Of a stretch of DNA of 64,000 bases, positions 37,501 to 46,281 are shown piece by piece. The stretch comes from DAONBD01 sp964525485 (GTDB lineage Bacteria > Patescibacteriota > Gracilibacteria > UBA1369 > LOWO2-01-FULL-3): NCBI GenBank assembly GCA_964525485.1, contig CAZGHH010000002.1:1-64000 (forward strand), given 5' to 3'. The notes under the pieces were generated by a model, which was not told the origin of the DNA, did no database searches, and saw nothing but the letters and a program-made list of their open reading frames with translations. The position numbers and the translations under genes are program-made. Positions within the stretch are counted from its first letter, which is position 1. Every line of letters starts with the position of its first letter.

Positions 37501-38688
37501 TGTATCTTGCGCGAGACTGTATTTCACTCTTATTTTTGAAATTGCTTTTTGCAATTCTTGGCTTGTCGGAGCTCTTTTTAATTTTTCTGCGTCAAAAATA
37601 ACTCCATCGATTTCTCTCTCTATATCCAATTCAACCGCGATATTTAAAAGTTTTCCGATGTTTTTTTGTGCTGTTTTTAATAACGTTTCACGTGCACCTT
37701 GAGAGGCTTCGGCTTCCATAAAAATACTGTGCGGAGACCCTTCTTTTGAAATCAATCTACTTGGATTTTCTCTGAAATAAGCATTGCGTTCCGCATCTGT
37801 TTTTTTAATTACTCTCAAAAGCTCCGGACTTCCTTCAAATTGGCTCAGTAGTGTCGCAGATTTTTTCAAAAGTTCGTAATCGCTCAATAAAGTTCTCAAA
37901 AAATCGCTAACAAAATTTGGATCGGATTCCATTTTTGCTTGTAGTGTTGTTTTTGCAGCCGCAAGCTCTCCGGATTTTTTTACCAGTTCACTTATTTCGT
38001 CTAATTTCGCCGTTGATTCTTGCACATATTCTGTGACTTTTCTCGTCAACGCCGGATATTCCGCAACCAATTCTTCAGGTGGTCGTGGTAGAATTCCTAT
38101 GTCACCTTGTCTGACCACATCAACCGCTTTTTCTTCATGAGGACGGTCGCCGGTTGTTTTATCGATTCCTGCGACTGCCAGAGCTCCTTTCGTTTGATTG
38201 ACCAAAGTTTCAGGACTTAATTGAGATTTTTTGATTGCTGTGATTTGCTTGAGGAAAGACCTTTCACCTTGAATTTCTTGTTGCCTGACGAACGCCAATG
38301 CTTTTTTATTGATATCTTCATTGTCGCTTTCGAATGCGTCCGCTATCTCTATGAAGTTGTCACCAAAACCGTTGTATTCGCCTTTTATCAAGTGGTCAAT
38401 CATTTTCTTACAGTCTCCGTCTTCTCTTTTGTTTGGATCTTTTAATAATTCTATCGCGCGTTTAAAGGCCGCGGGTTTTAGTGTTCCGTTTTTGACTTTT
38501 GATAATAATTTTCCAACTCTTCCTTCGCTCACACCAGTGTTTTTGTTCGCCCACTTGTATAAATGATTATTTTCGAGCGTGTACAAGCGTCTGGCGGTGA
38601 GCCTCTCTTCCTCTCTTTCATGGAAATTAAGGGGTTTTTTACCCTCTTCATTTTTGTCCACTTCTGGTTGTATTGTTTTCTTTGCCAT
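34549..38688 (-). CDS. Very large cytoplasmic protein of unknown function
   Basis: A 1,379-residue protein without a signal peptide or membrane helices. The first 550 residues are charged and helix-rich. Residues about 560-760 have a more globular character (DIVGGRVILQHPIAY, YGPGIFVGAVTDDQINKF). A low-complexity acidic linker with DMEEDEDVSETEKPRK sits near 730-780. The C-terminal half is Trp/Tyr-rich, with HWGIDQIVEAM and SIWGQSTYQDWKEAN. The last 30 residues are Lys/Glu/Ala-rich. It is the distal gene of a tight minus-strand cluster with a VirB6-like membrane protein. No known family is recognised. Confidence 0.85.
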   Translation of the reverse strand: MAKKTIQPEVDKNEEGKKPLNFHEREEERLTARRLYTLENNHLYKWANKNTGVSEGRVGKLLSKVKNGTLKPAAFKRAIELLKDPNKREDGDCKKMIDHLIKGEYNGFGDNFIEIADAFESDNEDINKKALAFVRQQEIQGERSFLKQITAIKKSQLSPETLVNQTKGALAVAGIDKTTGDRPHEEKAVDVVRQGDIGILPRPPEELVAEYPALTRKVTEYVQESTAKLDEISELVKKSGELAAAKTTLQAKMESDPNFVSDFLRTLLSDYELLKKSATLLSQFEGSPELLRVIKKTDAERNAYFRENPSRLISKEGSPHSIFMEAEASQGARETLLKTAQKNIGKLLNIAVELDIEREIDGVIFDAEKLKRAPTSQELQKAISKIRVKYSLAQDTAPDIDFLKDLEAKAQEYISHALENEDLSAKFLTSSLTARKWGNRCLDIIDDVERMESKSGIRLLDSVGKGKEELRIFERDPFTLSYKKSRKEAVVEGLKVIPQYEDDEDLSEKENIPTVEVQMEIGERKIPASGRWFDRLTEYDNAYEKIATVEDAEEEIKRLTGLEIKLQPGLQLLNEFEPENGQPRYRLIGIRDIVGGRVILQHPIAYKGEDDIRDSLNLGELCKLIKRRNLIPLDDGYLGTQSTAVDLPNKPTPYKLYDRRGGEETKWFAQSGSLGDVLEKYGPGIFVGAVTDDQINKFKNTRTFQESGYGPNGMHFVKENIPAARLATMQNKRDMEEDEDVSETEKPRKTAENKPDVKPDADQGNDTHEGDEPSVEMKPPQLGNPKVRGDYIPFEHTGSIVDMHRGERGYIGRLWQQSRFLSVDDLIGLGKAVYENYQRRWHRKSKERFASVGKGLPLGYGAEMSRIKQAAEDEEVHTNMEAMEHWGIDQIVEAMHEAQNADQLKACIEVLSKKGHIRWDDCHMWEAINKYVPDHLTIPIPANHNPYAKDKKTGKTGFSYLEAAIDSIWGQSTYQDWKEANNSNYNHKVQENFEHGEQMEGDPKGVGGVGDALRELLAKHKAGEYVDPHEYEGLLQFIIKAGKTDGPEYKLYYIVEGLTAENPNTGESIMSFERLSSINSKYCNIFPMLDYLTSKSIPDKSSPDGTRAWTLEDFKAWAKYWDAGAPPGGDNMPNERVRDHMWHYTLTDRKAIIRNNKGLKNARDMDHDDMHVIMPLADSTTVDRACQLLSQQFISQPGYANVFSGYSQYIKVLGQRRDTGKLTKTIQGWVRFESIMDDRYQKGSNGYTRLGRALWDEGSVVDDGHPREHKREIYSVINAIAEAYADVNPRFRELVHTMQIKTRSIQDPKEKEIQAKVQQALEDFDQELEDTVKTDGGKKMADIVSRANLRGIVSLTKAEKKARKKAMEEAGFSGTDSDD

Positions 38689-38753
38689 AACTTTACTTAT
38701 GACGATTATATTTTAGAATATATGTTTTGATTTGGGAAGAGGATTTACGTCGC

Positions 38754-41282
38754 TTAAGTCGCTCCGCCTGCTGTGGCGCCAGTGCCTGCACCCGTTGTGC
38801 CTGTCGCTCCCGTGCCTGTTCCGGCCGCTGATTCTGCTAATGCTGCGTTAAGCGCAGTTTTGAATGCTGTTTTTTTGTCTTCTCCAACATCTTTAGTGAA
38901 TTCTAAATTTTCAACTATTTTTCCCTTATCTTCTTCACTAAAGCCGCCTGCTTTGATTGCTGCCGCTGCTGCCTTAGCTTGTTTGGTAATGTCTGCTCCT
39001 GCCGTTACGGCTATTGTAGCGTTGTGAGCCGACAAGAGAGCTTGATATTTTCCATGATTTGGGTCGTCTGTATTTGCAGCCGCTGCTGTTAGACCTGCTG
39101 CTGTTATTAAACTAGCTGGTGGTGGAGTAGGAGGTTGGGCTGGAGTATTTGAAGCAGATGGTTTTTGATTCGTGCCTCCTGCAGCGCCTTGCCCGCCTGT
39201 CGCACCTCCTGCGGCCGCTCCTCCTCCGGAAGAAGTTGAAGCTGCTGCTGCGTCTCTCTTACTTATTGCTTTTGCTAATTCTCTCATTTCTTTTCCATCT
39301 TCTTCTAATATTTCCCCTGTACTTATGGCCTTTAATGCAATTTCAGCAAATCTTCTCTTCTCTCTATCTGATCCTGTGCTCCATGCTCTTAACTCGTCTT
39401 TTAATATACCATCCTTCCCCTTTAATATTCCCCCCATCTTTGTATAGTCATCTTTATTGTCGAAACTTCCACTCTCGGCAATTATATTTGAAAGTGTTTG
39501 TGCGCTTGTGTCTTTCGTAATATTTCTCTCACTATTATAAGGCTTTACCCCCAAGACATCTTCTCCAAATTGATCTGCTTTGGCTCTTTGTCCTCTCTTA
39601 ATTTCTTCTATTTTATTAGCTGTACCCCCTAGTAATTCTCCAAGAGATGCATTTCTTGTTTCACCCGTTTCTCTATCTTTCAACTGTATAGGCAAGATAG
39701 GTGCATACATAAATGGAGCTCTTCCGATGAATTTTCCGAAACGAGTAAGTTGACCACCCACTGCGTCCACTGCCCCTTTTGCAAATGTGCCTTCTGCCGC
39801 GCTTGTAGCTCCCATCCAGACTACTGCCGCTGTACAGATTGCAGCTATTAATGATTGCATAGTTTCTAATCCCGGTAATGGAATCCCCGGCACCGCCATA
39901 CCCATAACCGAACCAGGCGCTGATGCCGTTTCCAATCCAAGACTGCTAAGTGCGCTAAGCATAACCCAACCTATAGTCATGGTGATTGCTATAACTATCG
40001 GAGCGGTGACATGTTTCACAAACGAATCTTGTATTTTTTTGAACATATCTATTTTTTCCATTCCCGGCACAGTCATTCCCAATACTATTATTGGTGAAAA
40101 TGCCAGACTGATCCATACAACTACCAGCCTCGCTATTAATACTAGGAACAAAGTCAAAAATGCGAACATGTAAACAACATTCAATGCAAAAGAAAACACG
40201 ATTCCTATCGCGAGTTGCATTATGTCCGACCCGGTATTTAGCCCACTAGATTTATCTATAAACAATATACCTCCCATATTTATAGCCATCGCTAATGCCG
40301 CATTATTACTTCTAAATTGTCTAAAGAAATTTTCTCCATTTTCAGTTAAAGCCAAATCTTTACCTTCAACCTGACATATTGCTTTATCTTTTTGAGATGT
40401 TTTGTATACATCAAATTTTTCTTTAAGATCTTTATCGGCTTCTATTGATGCGTTAATTTCACTTGGTTTAGCTGTTTGCTGTAACTTATTAGGGTTTGCT
40501 GCTGCAAAATTTTTATACATTAGATCGTCCATTTTTACTAAAAAATCATCTTTTGTCCCGTTTGTGTTATACATTTTTTGACATAATGCATTCACTCTTT
40601 TTTCATCTGATGAATCCACAACTTTCATGTCCTGTAGGGTGCCTAGTGTTTGATTTGGAATTGCAAATATTGCAGTTGTCACCACTGTAGTTGCGTCCAA
40701 TATCACTTTGATCCCGAGGAATGAAAAATTAACTGCGATAATACCGACTATCAGTTTCGGTAAGATAGTTTTTATTGAATATTGACTATTCTCACTACTA
40801 ATTCCAAGCACGCTATAAAGCGCTATCCCAACCAATACCATTACAAATACTATATTCACTATGTTTCTTATCTGTACCCATATATCGTATAATCTTTGAT
40901 CCATTCCGTTACTAAATATGAGCTCGTTATTCATTAGACCTCCTATCATCATAAAAACAGGCCAGATCAATTTGTTTAACCATTGTTCTAAAAGTAAAAA
41001 TTTAACAACTAATTTTTGAATTTCGTCTTTTTGAGACGCAGAGGTCCCTGTCTGTGCTCCACTTTCGTCTTTTGTAACTCCAACACTCCCTTGAGGACAT
41101 TGATCTGGGCTCGTTGCTGTAGCTATTTCTTTACCACTCATGTCCGTACATACCACTCCCGCCGCATAAGCGGTTTGGTGTCCTGCCACAAAATTACTCG
41201 CGAAGGTCATCGTGAAAGATGTGATGAGTCCGATTCCCAAGAGTAAAATTTTCTTAAAAATTTTTATTTTTTGTTTTTGCAT
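38754..41282 (-). CDS. Polytopic membrane protein, VirB6/TrbL-like in appearance
   Basis: An 842-residue protein with an N-terminal signal-like helix (about 10-40). An early pair of hydrophobic segments is LLEQWLNKLIWPVFMMIGG and IVNIVFVMVLVGIALYSV, followed by a helix at IVGIIAVNFSFLGIKVI. Further helices lie in the middle (FALNVVYMFAFLTLFLVLIA and VVWISLAFSPIIVLGMT), with a final set near 430-500. The C-terminal 170 residues are Ala/Gly/Thr/Pro-rich and probably disordered. CPR genomes carry similar proteins near T4SS-like genes; no VirB4 ATPase is seen here, so secretion is conjecture. It starts 4 bp after the stop of the preceding gene. Confidence 0.8.
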   Translation of the reverse strand: MQKQKIKIFKKILLLGIGLITSFTMTFASNFVAGHQTAYAAGVVCTDMSGKEIATATSPDQCPQGSVGVTKDESGAQTGTSASQKDEIQKLVVKFLLLEQWLNKLIWPVFMMIGGLMNNELIFSNGMDQRLYDIWVQIRNIVNIVFVMVLVGIALYSVLGISSENSQYSIKTILPKLIVGIIAVNFSFLGIKVILDATTVVTTAIFAIPNQTLGTLQDMKVVDSSDEKRVNALCQKMYNTNGTKDDFLVKMDDLMYKNFAAANPNKLQQTAKPSEINASIEADKDLKEKFDVYKTSQKDKAICQVEGKDLALTENGENFFRQFRSNNAALAMAINMGGILFIDKSSGLNTGSDIMQLAIGIVFSFALNVVYMFAFLTLFLVLIARLVVVWISLAFSPIIVLGMTVPGMEKIDMFKKIQDSFVKHVTAPIVIAITMTIGWVMLSALSSLGLETASAPGSVMGMAVPGIPLPGLETMQSLIAAICTAAVVWMGATSAAEGTFAKGAVDAVGGQLTRFGKFIGRAPFMYAPILPIQLKDRETGETRNASLGELLGGTANKIEEIKRGQRAKADQFGEDVLGVKPYNSERNITKDTSAQTLSNIIAESGSFDNKDDYTKMGGILKGKDGILKDELRAWSTGSDREKRRFAEIALKAISTGEILEEDGKEMRELAKAISKRDAAAASTSSGGGAAAGGATGGQGAAGGTNQKPSASNTPAQPPTPPPASLITAAGLTAAAANTDDPNHGKYQALLSAHNATIAVTAGADITKQAKAAAAAIKAGGFSEEDKGKIVENLEFTKDVGEDKKTAFKTALNAALAESAAGTGTGATGTTGAGTGATAGGAT

Positions 41283-41286
41283 GTTT

Positions 41287-42612
41287 TTATATTATATCGA
41301 ATAGGACTGATCCGCCGATAATTGCGGCAAATATCCATCTTCCAATTTTTCTTTTTTTACCGCCTGTTTGCTGAGAAGCCTGTTGTTCGGATTCTTTTTT
41401 TGCGTCTTCTTCCATCATTGCTTGTTCTTTTTTATCGAGATGTTTTTTTTGTGCTTCCATTTGCTCTTTTTGTTTCAATTTATCTTCTTCTACGCGTTCT
41501 CTTGTTTGACCATCTGCACCTGTTATTCTTGTCGATATTGCTGGGACTTCGCCTTTTAATCTTGATTCAAACATTAAATTCCTTTTGAATTTTACAGGTG
41601 AACTTTTTGCAAAAGGCCGAGAGGTTTCCTGATTGCCGATCGACTGATTTAGTTGATTGTCAAATGATTGGTCCTGATCTCCAAATAACGCCTTAAATTG
41701 GTCATCAAGCAATGCTTCGCTTTTTTGATTTATTCCAGCTTGATTCCCCATTCCTTCCAACATCCACTCTGCACTTTCCGGGTCATTATCTATTTCCATA
41801 GTCTCATAATCCATTAGTCCCATTGTGTCTCTTTCATCCACCATTTCTTCCGCCTCCGGGATAGCTTCGCTCGATTCAATTTGATTGTTTTTCAACATAT
41901 CGTTTGTCGCAGTGTTTGCGAAAAGAACCAAATCTTTTTCATTGTTTTCCATCGCAAAACATACCCCTAGAAGAGTACTGGAAAACAAAATTAAGTCTGG
42001 GTTTTCCGGGTCAACTTTTGCTTTCATTGACGACCCTTCCGGATCCAAAATGTTCGCAACAGCGCCTTCTATCAAACCTGTTTTTTCGTTGTATTGGAAT
42101 GGTGAAACCGTCTCCAGTTTGCCATATTTTTCGAGATTTTTTTGAGTTTTGTCGGCCAATTCATCTATTTCAGATCGACTTCTAGTCTTACCTTTTTCCA
42201 GTTTTTTATTTACAGCTTGGTTTTCATTTATCAATTTTTCTCTCTCGTCTACTTTTCTGAGAATCAAATCTGTAAATCTCGTAAGAAGTTTTTTCTGTGA
42301 AGATCTGAATTCGCCTTCTTTGTTCGGCATTAATAAATACACTCTCCTGAGTTTTGCCTCTCTCATCATTTGTCCGAACATCACCTCGGTCAAATTATTC
42401 CATCTCAACTGACTTTTATTGTCTTTACCAAACAAAGATCCTGCATGTCCCGGGCGAAGATTTGCCCATTTTGCATTATATTTAAATAATTTTTTGTTTT
42501 TAAAAGACGGATTGAAATATCTAAACACGCTTTTATCAGACGTTCTCACGTCTTTCAAAGTTTCGGATATAAAATTTCTTGCCCTGATTTTAAACTGCCT
42601 GTCTTGCCTCAT
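41287..42612 (-). CDS. Tail-anchored protein of unknown function
   Basis: A 441-residue, mostly hydrophilic protein with many charged and Gln/Glu/Lys residues; residues 370-415 are a Lys/Glu/Gln-rich coiled-coil-like stretch. The C-terminal IGRWIFAAIIGGSVLF is a single hydrophobic segment, giving a tail-anchored topology. The start overlaps the end of the upstream gene by 23 bp, which implies coupling, and the next gene (VirB6-like) begins 4 bp later. No homology is recognised. Confidence 0.8.
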   Translation of the reverse strand: MRQDRQFKIRARNFISETLKDVRTSDKSVFRYFNPSFKNKKLFKYNAKWANLRPGHAGSLFGKDNKSQLRWNNLTEVMFGQMMREAKLRRVYLLMPNKEGEFRSSQKKLLTRFTDLILRKVDEREKLINENQAVNKKLEKGKTRSRSEIDELADKTQKNLEKYGKLETVSPFQYNEKTGLIEGAVANILDPEGSSMKAKVDPENPDLILFSSTLLGVCFAMENNEKDLVLFANTATNDMLKNNQIESSEAIPEAEEMVDERDTMGLMDYETMEIDNDPESAEWMLEGMGNQAGINQKSEALLDDQFKALFGDQDQSFDNQLNQSIGNQETSRPFAKSSPVKFKRNLMFESRLKGEVPAISTRITGADGQTRERVEEDKLKQKEQMEAQKKHLDKKEQAMMEEDAKKESEQQASQQTGGKKRKIGRWIFAAIIGGSVLFDII

Positions 42613-44155
42613 CTAATCTTGCGTTAAATTCTTGTTGGTTAGTTGTTTTTTGTTGTTCCATTAATCTTATGTACATCTTCAAATTGTCTGTTTCATCTTT
42701 TTCAAATTCTCCGCTTAAAACTTTGTCCAAATATCTCGATGGTCTCGTTGCTGGGTTCATATCTTTTTCTTTTTCCATCAAAAAGATTTTGAAATCTCTG
42801 ATTGTCGGCTCTTTTTCTCCGTCTATTCTGCTCTGCAAATGTCTGGTGTATTCAGCCAAAAGCCCCGCTCCATCATTCTCCAAAAACATTCCCCAGGTGC
42901 TATGCATCTCTGTTAATTCAAGGAAATTCTTCAAACCAACCGCATATTCTTTTGCATCTTTTTCCTTTTTCCCGATTAATATATCTCCGAGTCTTTCGTC
43001 CGAATCCATTCTATTCAATCCAAATAATAACGCTCCACTTCCCGCTACATACGGCATAGTTGCATACGACGATATTGCAGGGAATAAGCCTTCTTCCTTG
43101 TATATTTCCATTAACATAGGTCTGTTCGCCAAAGCATTTCCTCCGATAGCCGTCCAGGCCACCACTCTTCCTCCAAATTTCAAAATTGCGGCCGGATTTA
43201 ATCTACTCGAAGCATCTTCTCCATATACTTGAGTACCGAGTCCGGCGATTCTCTCTCTGACACGTTCTTGAATTTTATTACAGGCCTGATATTCCTTTGC
43301 ATCATCATCAAATTTTGCGATACGTCTTTGAAATCCTTCTCTTGCGTCCTGATATTTTCTGTCAGGATTTGCTCTATATGTATTTTCCGCATATTCAAAA
43401 TATTTCTTCATTTCAAAAGCCGTGTACCCTCCATAGTAGTTCGCGAATAGAAGAGTTTTTAGCGCATATTCCGGTTTTTCATCTATAAATCTTTTTGTAA
43501 AAGCTTCTTTTACCGATCCTTTTACAAGCCTCAGGATTGTCGAAGCCAAAACAACCATGTCACGATTTGTTGTCAGGAAAGCTCCTTCCAAAACTTTGTA
43601 TGTTTTGTCGTCCAAACTTTGTATCAATGTCAGGTCTTTGAATATGTCCGCCAATGGTTTCATTGTCGGGTCCTGCATCATTATTTCCGCTGTTGAGATG
43701 TATAATTCCAGATTTGCCAGACCTTCTTTTGTGAGCCTGAATTCCGGTCCTTTTACGTTATTCAAAAGAGCGATGATGTTTTGGACATCCAGTTCTAGAG
43801 ACTCCTCCATTTGTTCTTTTAATTCGGTTAATCTTGATATTGTTTCGGATGACCTCGGAGCTCGTGTCACGACTTCCGCTTCATTTCTTAGCTTCTCTGT
43901 TTTTTTGTTAATCATATTCAGAAAAGCACCCGTCGCATTATCGTAATTCCATTTAAACATTTTGGAATTATATCCGGCTCTTAATTTGTCCATTTCACGA
44001 ACAATCTTTTTTTTCTTCTCGTCTCTGACTCTATCAAATTCACCCATAAGAGCCCTTTCGAGTTCGGCCAAAGATTTCGGAGCCTTGTCCGCTCCAGTTT
44101 CCTGTGGAGCTTGTTGTGGCTGTGGACCTTTTTGTGGTGTATCTCCTGGTGCCAT
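42590..44155 (-). CDS. Helical protein of unknown function
   Basis: A 521-residue protein without a signal peptide. The first 25 residues are Pro/Gln-rich, residues 26-110 form a charged coiled-coil-like segment (EFDRVRDEKKKKIVREMDKL), and a moderately hydrophobic helix pair lies near 330-395. One gene of the five-gene minus-strand cluster: 1 bp after the 193-residue membrane gene and overlapping the next by 23 bp. No known domain is recognised. Confidence 0.8.
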   Translation of the reverse strand: MAPGDTPQKGPQPQQAPQETGADKAPKSLAELERALMGEFDRVRDEKKKKIVREMDKLRAGYNSKMFKWNYDNATGAFLNMINKKTEKLRNEAEVVTRAPRSSETISRLTELKEQMEESLELDVQNIIALLNNVKGPEFRLTKEGLANLELYISTAEIMMQDPTMKPLADIFKDLTLIQSLDDKTYKVLEGAFLTTNRDMVVLASTILRLVKGSVKEAFTKRFIDEKPEYALKTLLFANYYGGYTAFEMKKYFEYAENTYRANPDRKYQDAREGFQRRIAKFDDDAKEYQACNKIQERVRERIAGLGTQVYGEDASSRLNPAAILKFGGRVVAWTAIGGNALANRPMLMEIYKEEGLFPAISSYATMPYVAGSGALLFGLNRMDSDERLGDILIGKKEKDAKEYAVGLKNFLELTEMHSTWGMFLENDGAGLLAEYTRHLQSRIDGEKEPTIRDFKIFLMEKEKDMNPATRPSRYLDKVLSGEFEKDETDNLKMYIRLMEQQKTTNQQEFNARLDEARQAV

Positions 44156-44156
44156 T

Positions 44157-44738
44157 TTATATTTTAAGTAATCTTGTTAATCCTTTTAAAAATCCTTCTT
44201 CTTTTCCTTCCATTTCAGGAATTCTTGTAGACAAAAAGTTGTAAACTTCGACCGGGTTTACTCCGTCTAATTGAATTTCAATATCGCCGATGAATTCGTT
44301 GTGGACTCTGATATTCAGAGTGTTGACGATTGGCGGATTGTAAAGAATCCAAAAAGCTCTGATCCTATTAAACTGATAAATATTATTCCCGACTTTGATT
44401 CCCAATTCAGATAAAGAAACTTTCACTTCTTTCGGATGTCTAAAATCAAAAATCAAATAAGCTATCGCGAAGCCCGTAAGTGCCATAGCAAAAGTCAAGC
44501 TGTACACATAAGCTCCATATATCGAAGCCAGCATCGCTACTGCAAATACCGTGTACCAAACCCATCCTTTTTTGTATTTGATGTACTCTGGAGCCTTCCA
44601 TGAAATCACTGATTTGTCGTATTCGGTATTAGTTTTTTTCGAAAGAGCTCTTGCCTCCTGTTTTAATGCTTTTTGAAGTTTTTTCTCGGCTTGGACGGCT
44701 TTTCTGACTATGAGTTTTCTTTTAATTTTTTTGATCAT
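44157..44738 (-). CDS. Membrane protein with a PH-like C-terminal domain, first gene of the unknown cluster
   Basis: A 193-residue protein. Residues 1-60 are very basic (KKIKRKLIVRKAVQAEKKLQ), two membrane helices occupy about 62-98 (TVFAVAMLASIYGAYVY, FAMALTGFAIAYLIF), and residues 105-175 form a beta-rich domain (SLSELGIKVGNNIYQFNRIR, NIRVHNEFIGDIEIQL) resembling bacterial PH domains. It is separated from rpsR by the terminator at 44813, so this gene begins the cluster's transcription. The role is unknown. Confidence 0.8.
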   Translation of the reverse strand: MIKKIKRKLIVRKAVQAEKKLQKALKQEARALSKKTNTEYDKSVISWKAPEYIKYKKGWVWYTVFAVAMLASIYGAYVYSLTFAMALTGFAIAYLIFDFRHPKEVKVSLSELGIKVGNNIYQFNRIRAFWILYNPPIVNTLNIRVHNEFIGDIEIQLDGVNPVEVYNFLSTRIPEMEGKEEGFLKGLTRLLKI

Positions 44739-44812
44739 TTGTTTTTGTATTGATTTGAATTCTTCAATTTGAATCCTTTCATTCTATCATATTTTCCCTG
44801 TTTTTTCAAACC

Positions 44813-44842
44813 AAAAAGCCCTTATACGTCAAGGGCTCTTTG
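44813..44842 (-). terminator. Intrinsic terminator of the rpsF-ssb-rpsR operon
   Basis: On the minus strand, AGCCCTT and AAGGGCT form a 7-bp stem around a GACGTAT loop and are followed by TTTTT. It lies between rpsR and the unknown cluster. Confidence 0.8.
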
Positions 44843-44902
44843 AAATTGAATTTAGAATATTGGAACAAGGCTAAATACAGGAACTTTGTCCTGATTTACC
44901 TG

Positions 44903-45115
44903 CTATTTCACAAACGGAAGGAGAGCGATAGTTCTTGCATTCTTAATTGCTGATGCAACCATTTTTTGATGTTGAATGCAGTTTCCGCTGTAATATCTTG
45001 GGACGATTTTGCCAAATCTGGTTAGAAATCTGCTGATAGCGGCTATATTTTTGTAGTCCACGTATGCAGCTTTTTCTGTGCAAAGTTTACATCGTCTTCC
45101 TTTGTATGTTGGCAT
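44903..45115 (-). CDS. rpsR: 30S ribosomal protein S18
   Basis: A 70-residue S18 protein. Family features: CKLCTEKAAYVDYKNIAAIS, then RFLTRFGKIVPRYYSGNC and the C-terminal AIKNARTIALLPF. A CxxC (KLC) pair and C near 46 give the zinc-binding-type version of S18. S18 partners S6 on the 30S platform. It follows ssb by 19 bp and ends the classical rpsF-ssb-rpsR operon. Confidence 0.97.
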   Translation of the reverse strand: MPTYKGRRCKLCTEKAAYVDYKNIAAISRFLTRFGKIVPRYYSGNCIQHQKMVASAIKNARTIALLPFVK

Positions 45116-45134
45116 GATAATTTAATTAATTGAA

Positions 45135-45569
45135 TTAGAATACGTTACCATCGATCTCAAGATCCATATCCCCAGCCGGACCTTCTGCGGGAGCCTGAGC
45201 TTCTAAAAGCTCTTTCTCCTCTTCTTCAGAGCCAGCAGCTCTCTTGTCTAGCATGATCATATCTTGAACGACGATTTCTGTCTTGAATTTCTTGACTCCT
45301 TCTTCTGTCTCCCAGTTGCGAGTTTTTAGATATCCTTCCACATATACCAATTTGCTTTTCTTCAAGTATTTAGCACAGACCTCAGCAAGGCGAGCCCATG
45401 CTACACATTCGTGGAATTCAGCTGATGATTTTTTTTCACTTCCTGATGTCACCCATTCACGGTTTGTTGCCAATCCGAAAGTTGTGACTTTTTGTCCGTT
45501 TGGAGTCTCTCTCATCTCTGGATCTCTTGTGAGATTACCAATCAGAATTACCTTGTTTACTGATCTCAT
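45135..45569 (-). CDS. ssb: Single-stranded DNA-binding protein
   Basis: A 144-residue SSB with an OB fold: KVILIGNLTRDPEMRETPNG, then EFHECVAWARLAEVCAKYL and LVYVEGYLKTRNWE. The C-terminal tail is short and acidic, ending DLEIDGNVF. This departs from the usual DDDIPF tip, although the acidic-plus-terminal-Phe pattern remains. It sits between rpsF (11 bp) and rpsR (19 bp). Confidence 0.96.
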   Translation of the reverse strand: MRSVNKVILIGNLTRDPEMRETPNGQKVTTFGLATNREWVTSGSEKKSSAEFHECVAWARLAEVCAKYLKKSKLVYVEGYLKTRNWETEEGVKKFKTEIVVQDMIMLDKRAAGSEEEEKELLEAQAPAEGPAGDMDLEIDGNVF

Positions 45570-45580
45570 CTTTGTTTGGG

Positions 45581-46273
45581 TTATAATGATATATCTGGAT
45601 CGTCAATGATGCTTTTCAACTTCGCGTCGACATCATCTAGATCGGTAATTTTAGGTTCTTTTTTCTTTGGTTCTTCTTTTACTTCCTCTTTTTCCTCGAC
45701 TTCCTCTTCTACTTCTTCAACTGCAATTTCTTCTTTTTCCTCAACTTCTACTTTTTTAGCCGGTTTCTCTTTTTTTACTTCCTTTTCAATTTCTTTCTCC
45801 TCTACTTTTTCTTCAGGCTCAACTTCTTTTACTTTTGGAGTTTCTACTTTTGCTTTTGGAGCCGGTCTTGATTCTCTTCTTGGAGCCTCTTCTTCTTTTG
45901 TATCCTCTTTTTTTACTTTTTTAAATTTTTCAGCTTCTTTTTCCAATGCTTCCAAAGTCAAAATTTCGTAATTTTTTGGAGTCTTCAAAGTAATAAATCT
46001 CAAAATGTTTTGATTGAGTCTTAATTCATTTGTGAGCTCTATTAATTTAGTTGGGGCCAAATTAAAATTTAGCACTACATAGTAGCCTTTCTCTTGTCTT
46101 TTAATTTTATACGCAAGGTATCGACTTCCCCATAAATCTTCAAAAGTGATCGTGCCTTCAAGAGATTTTATTTGGGTTTTTAATTCTTCAATAACATCGC
46201 GAGTACGATCATCTCCAAGGGTCGGATCGACGATCAACATCATTTCATAAGACGTGAAATTTTCTTCTGTCAT
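45581..46273 (-). CDS. rpsF: 30S ribosomal protein S6 with a long charged C-terminal extension
   Basis: A 230-residue protein whose residues 1-97 form the S6 ferredoxin-like fold (YEMMLIVDPTLGDDRTRDVI, ITFEDLWGSRYLAYKIKRQ, YYVVLNFNLAP). After RFITLKTPKNYEIL it continues with about 130 residues of Lys/Glu/Pro/Val repeats such as KEIEKEVKKEKPAKK, ending with an acidic KSIIDDPDISL. Ordinary S6 is about 95-110 residues. It heads the rpsF-ssb-rpsR operon and its leader folds into two adjacent hairpins (46282-46326). Confidence 0.95.
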   Translation of the reverse strand: MTEENFTSYEMMLIVDPTLGDDRTRDVIEELKTQIKSLEGTITFEDLWGSRYLAYKIKRQEKGYYVVLNFNLAPTKLIELTNELRLNQNILRFITLKTPKNYEILTLEALEKEAEKFKKVKKEDTKEEEAPRRESRPAPKAKVETPKVKEVEPEEKVEEKEIEKEVKKEKPAKKVEVEEKEEIAVEEVEEEVEEKEEVKEEPKKKEPKITDLDDVDAKLKSIIDDPDISL

Positions 46274-46281
46274 GTTCTATG

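Noticed and set aside
42669..43232. 187-codon plus-strand frame opposite the unknown helical gene
   Set aside because: Shadow of the opposite strand; the minus-strand frame is contiguous with its neighbours and overlaps them as operon genes do.
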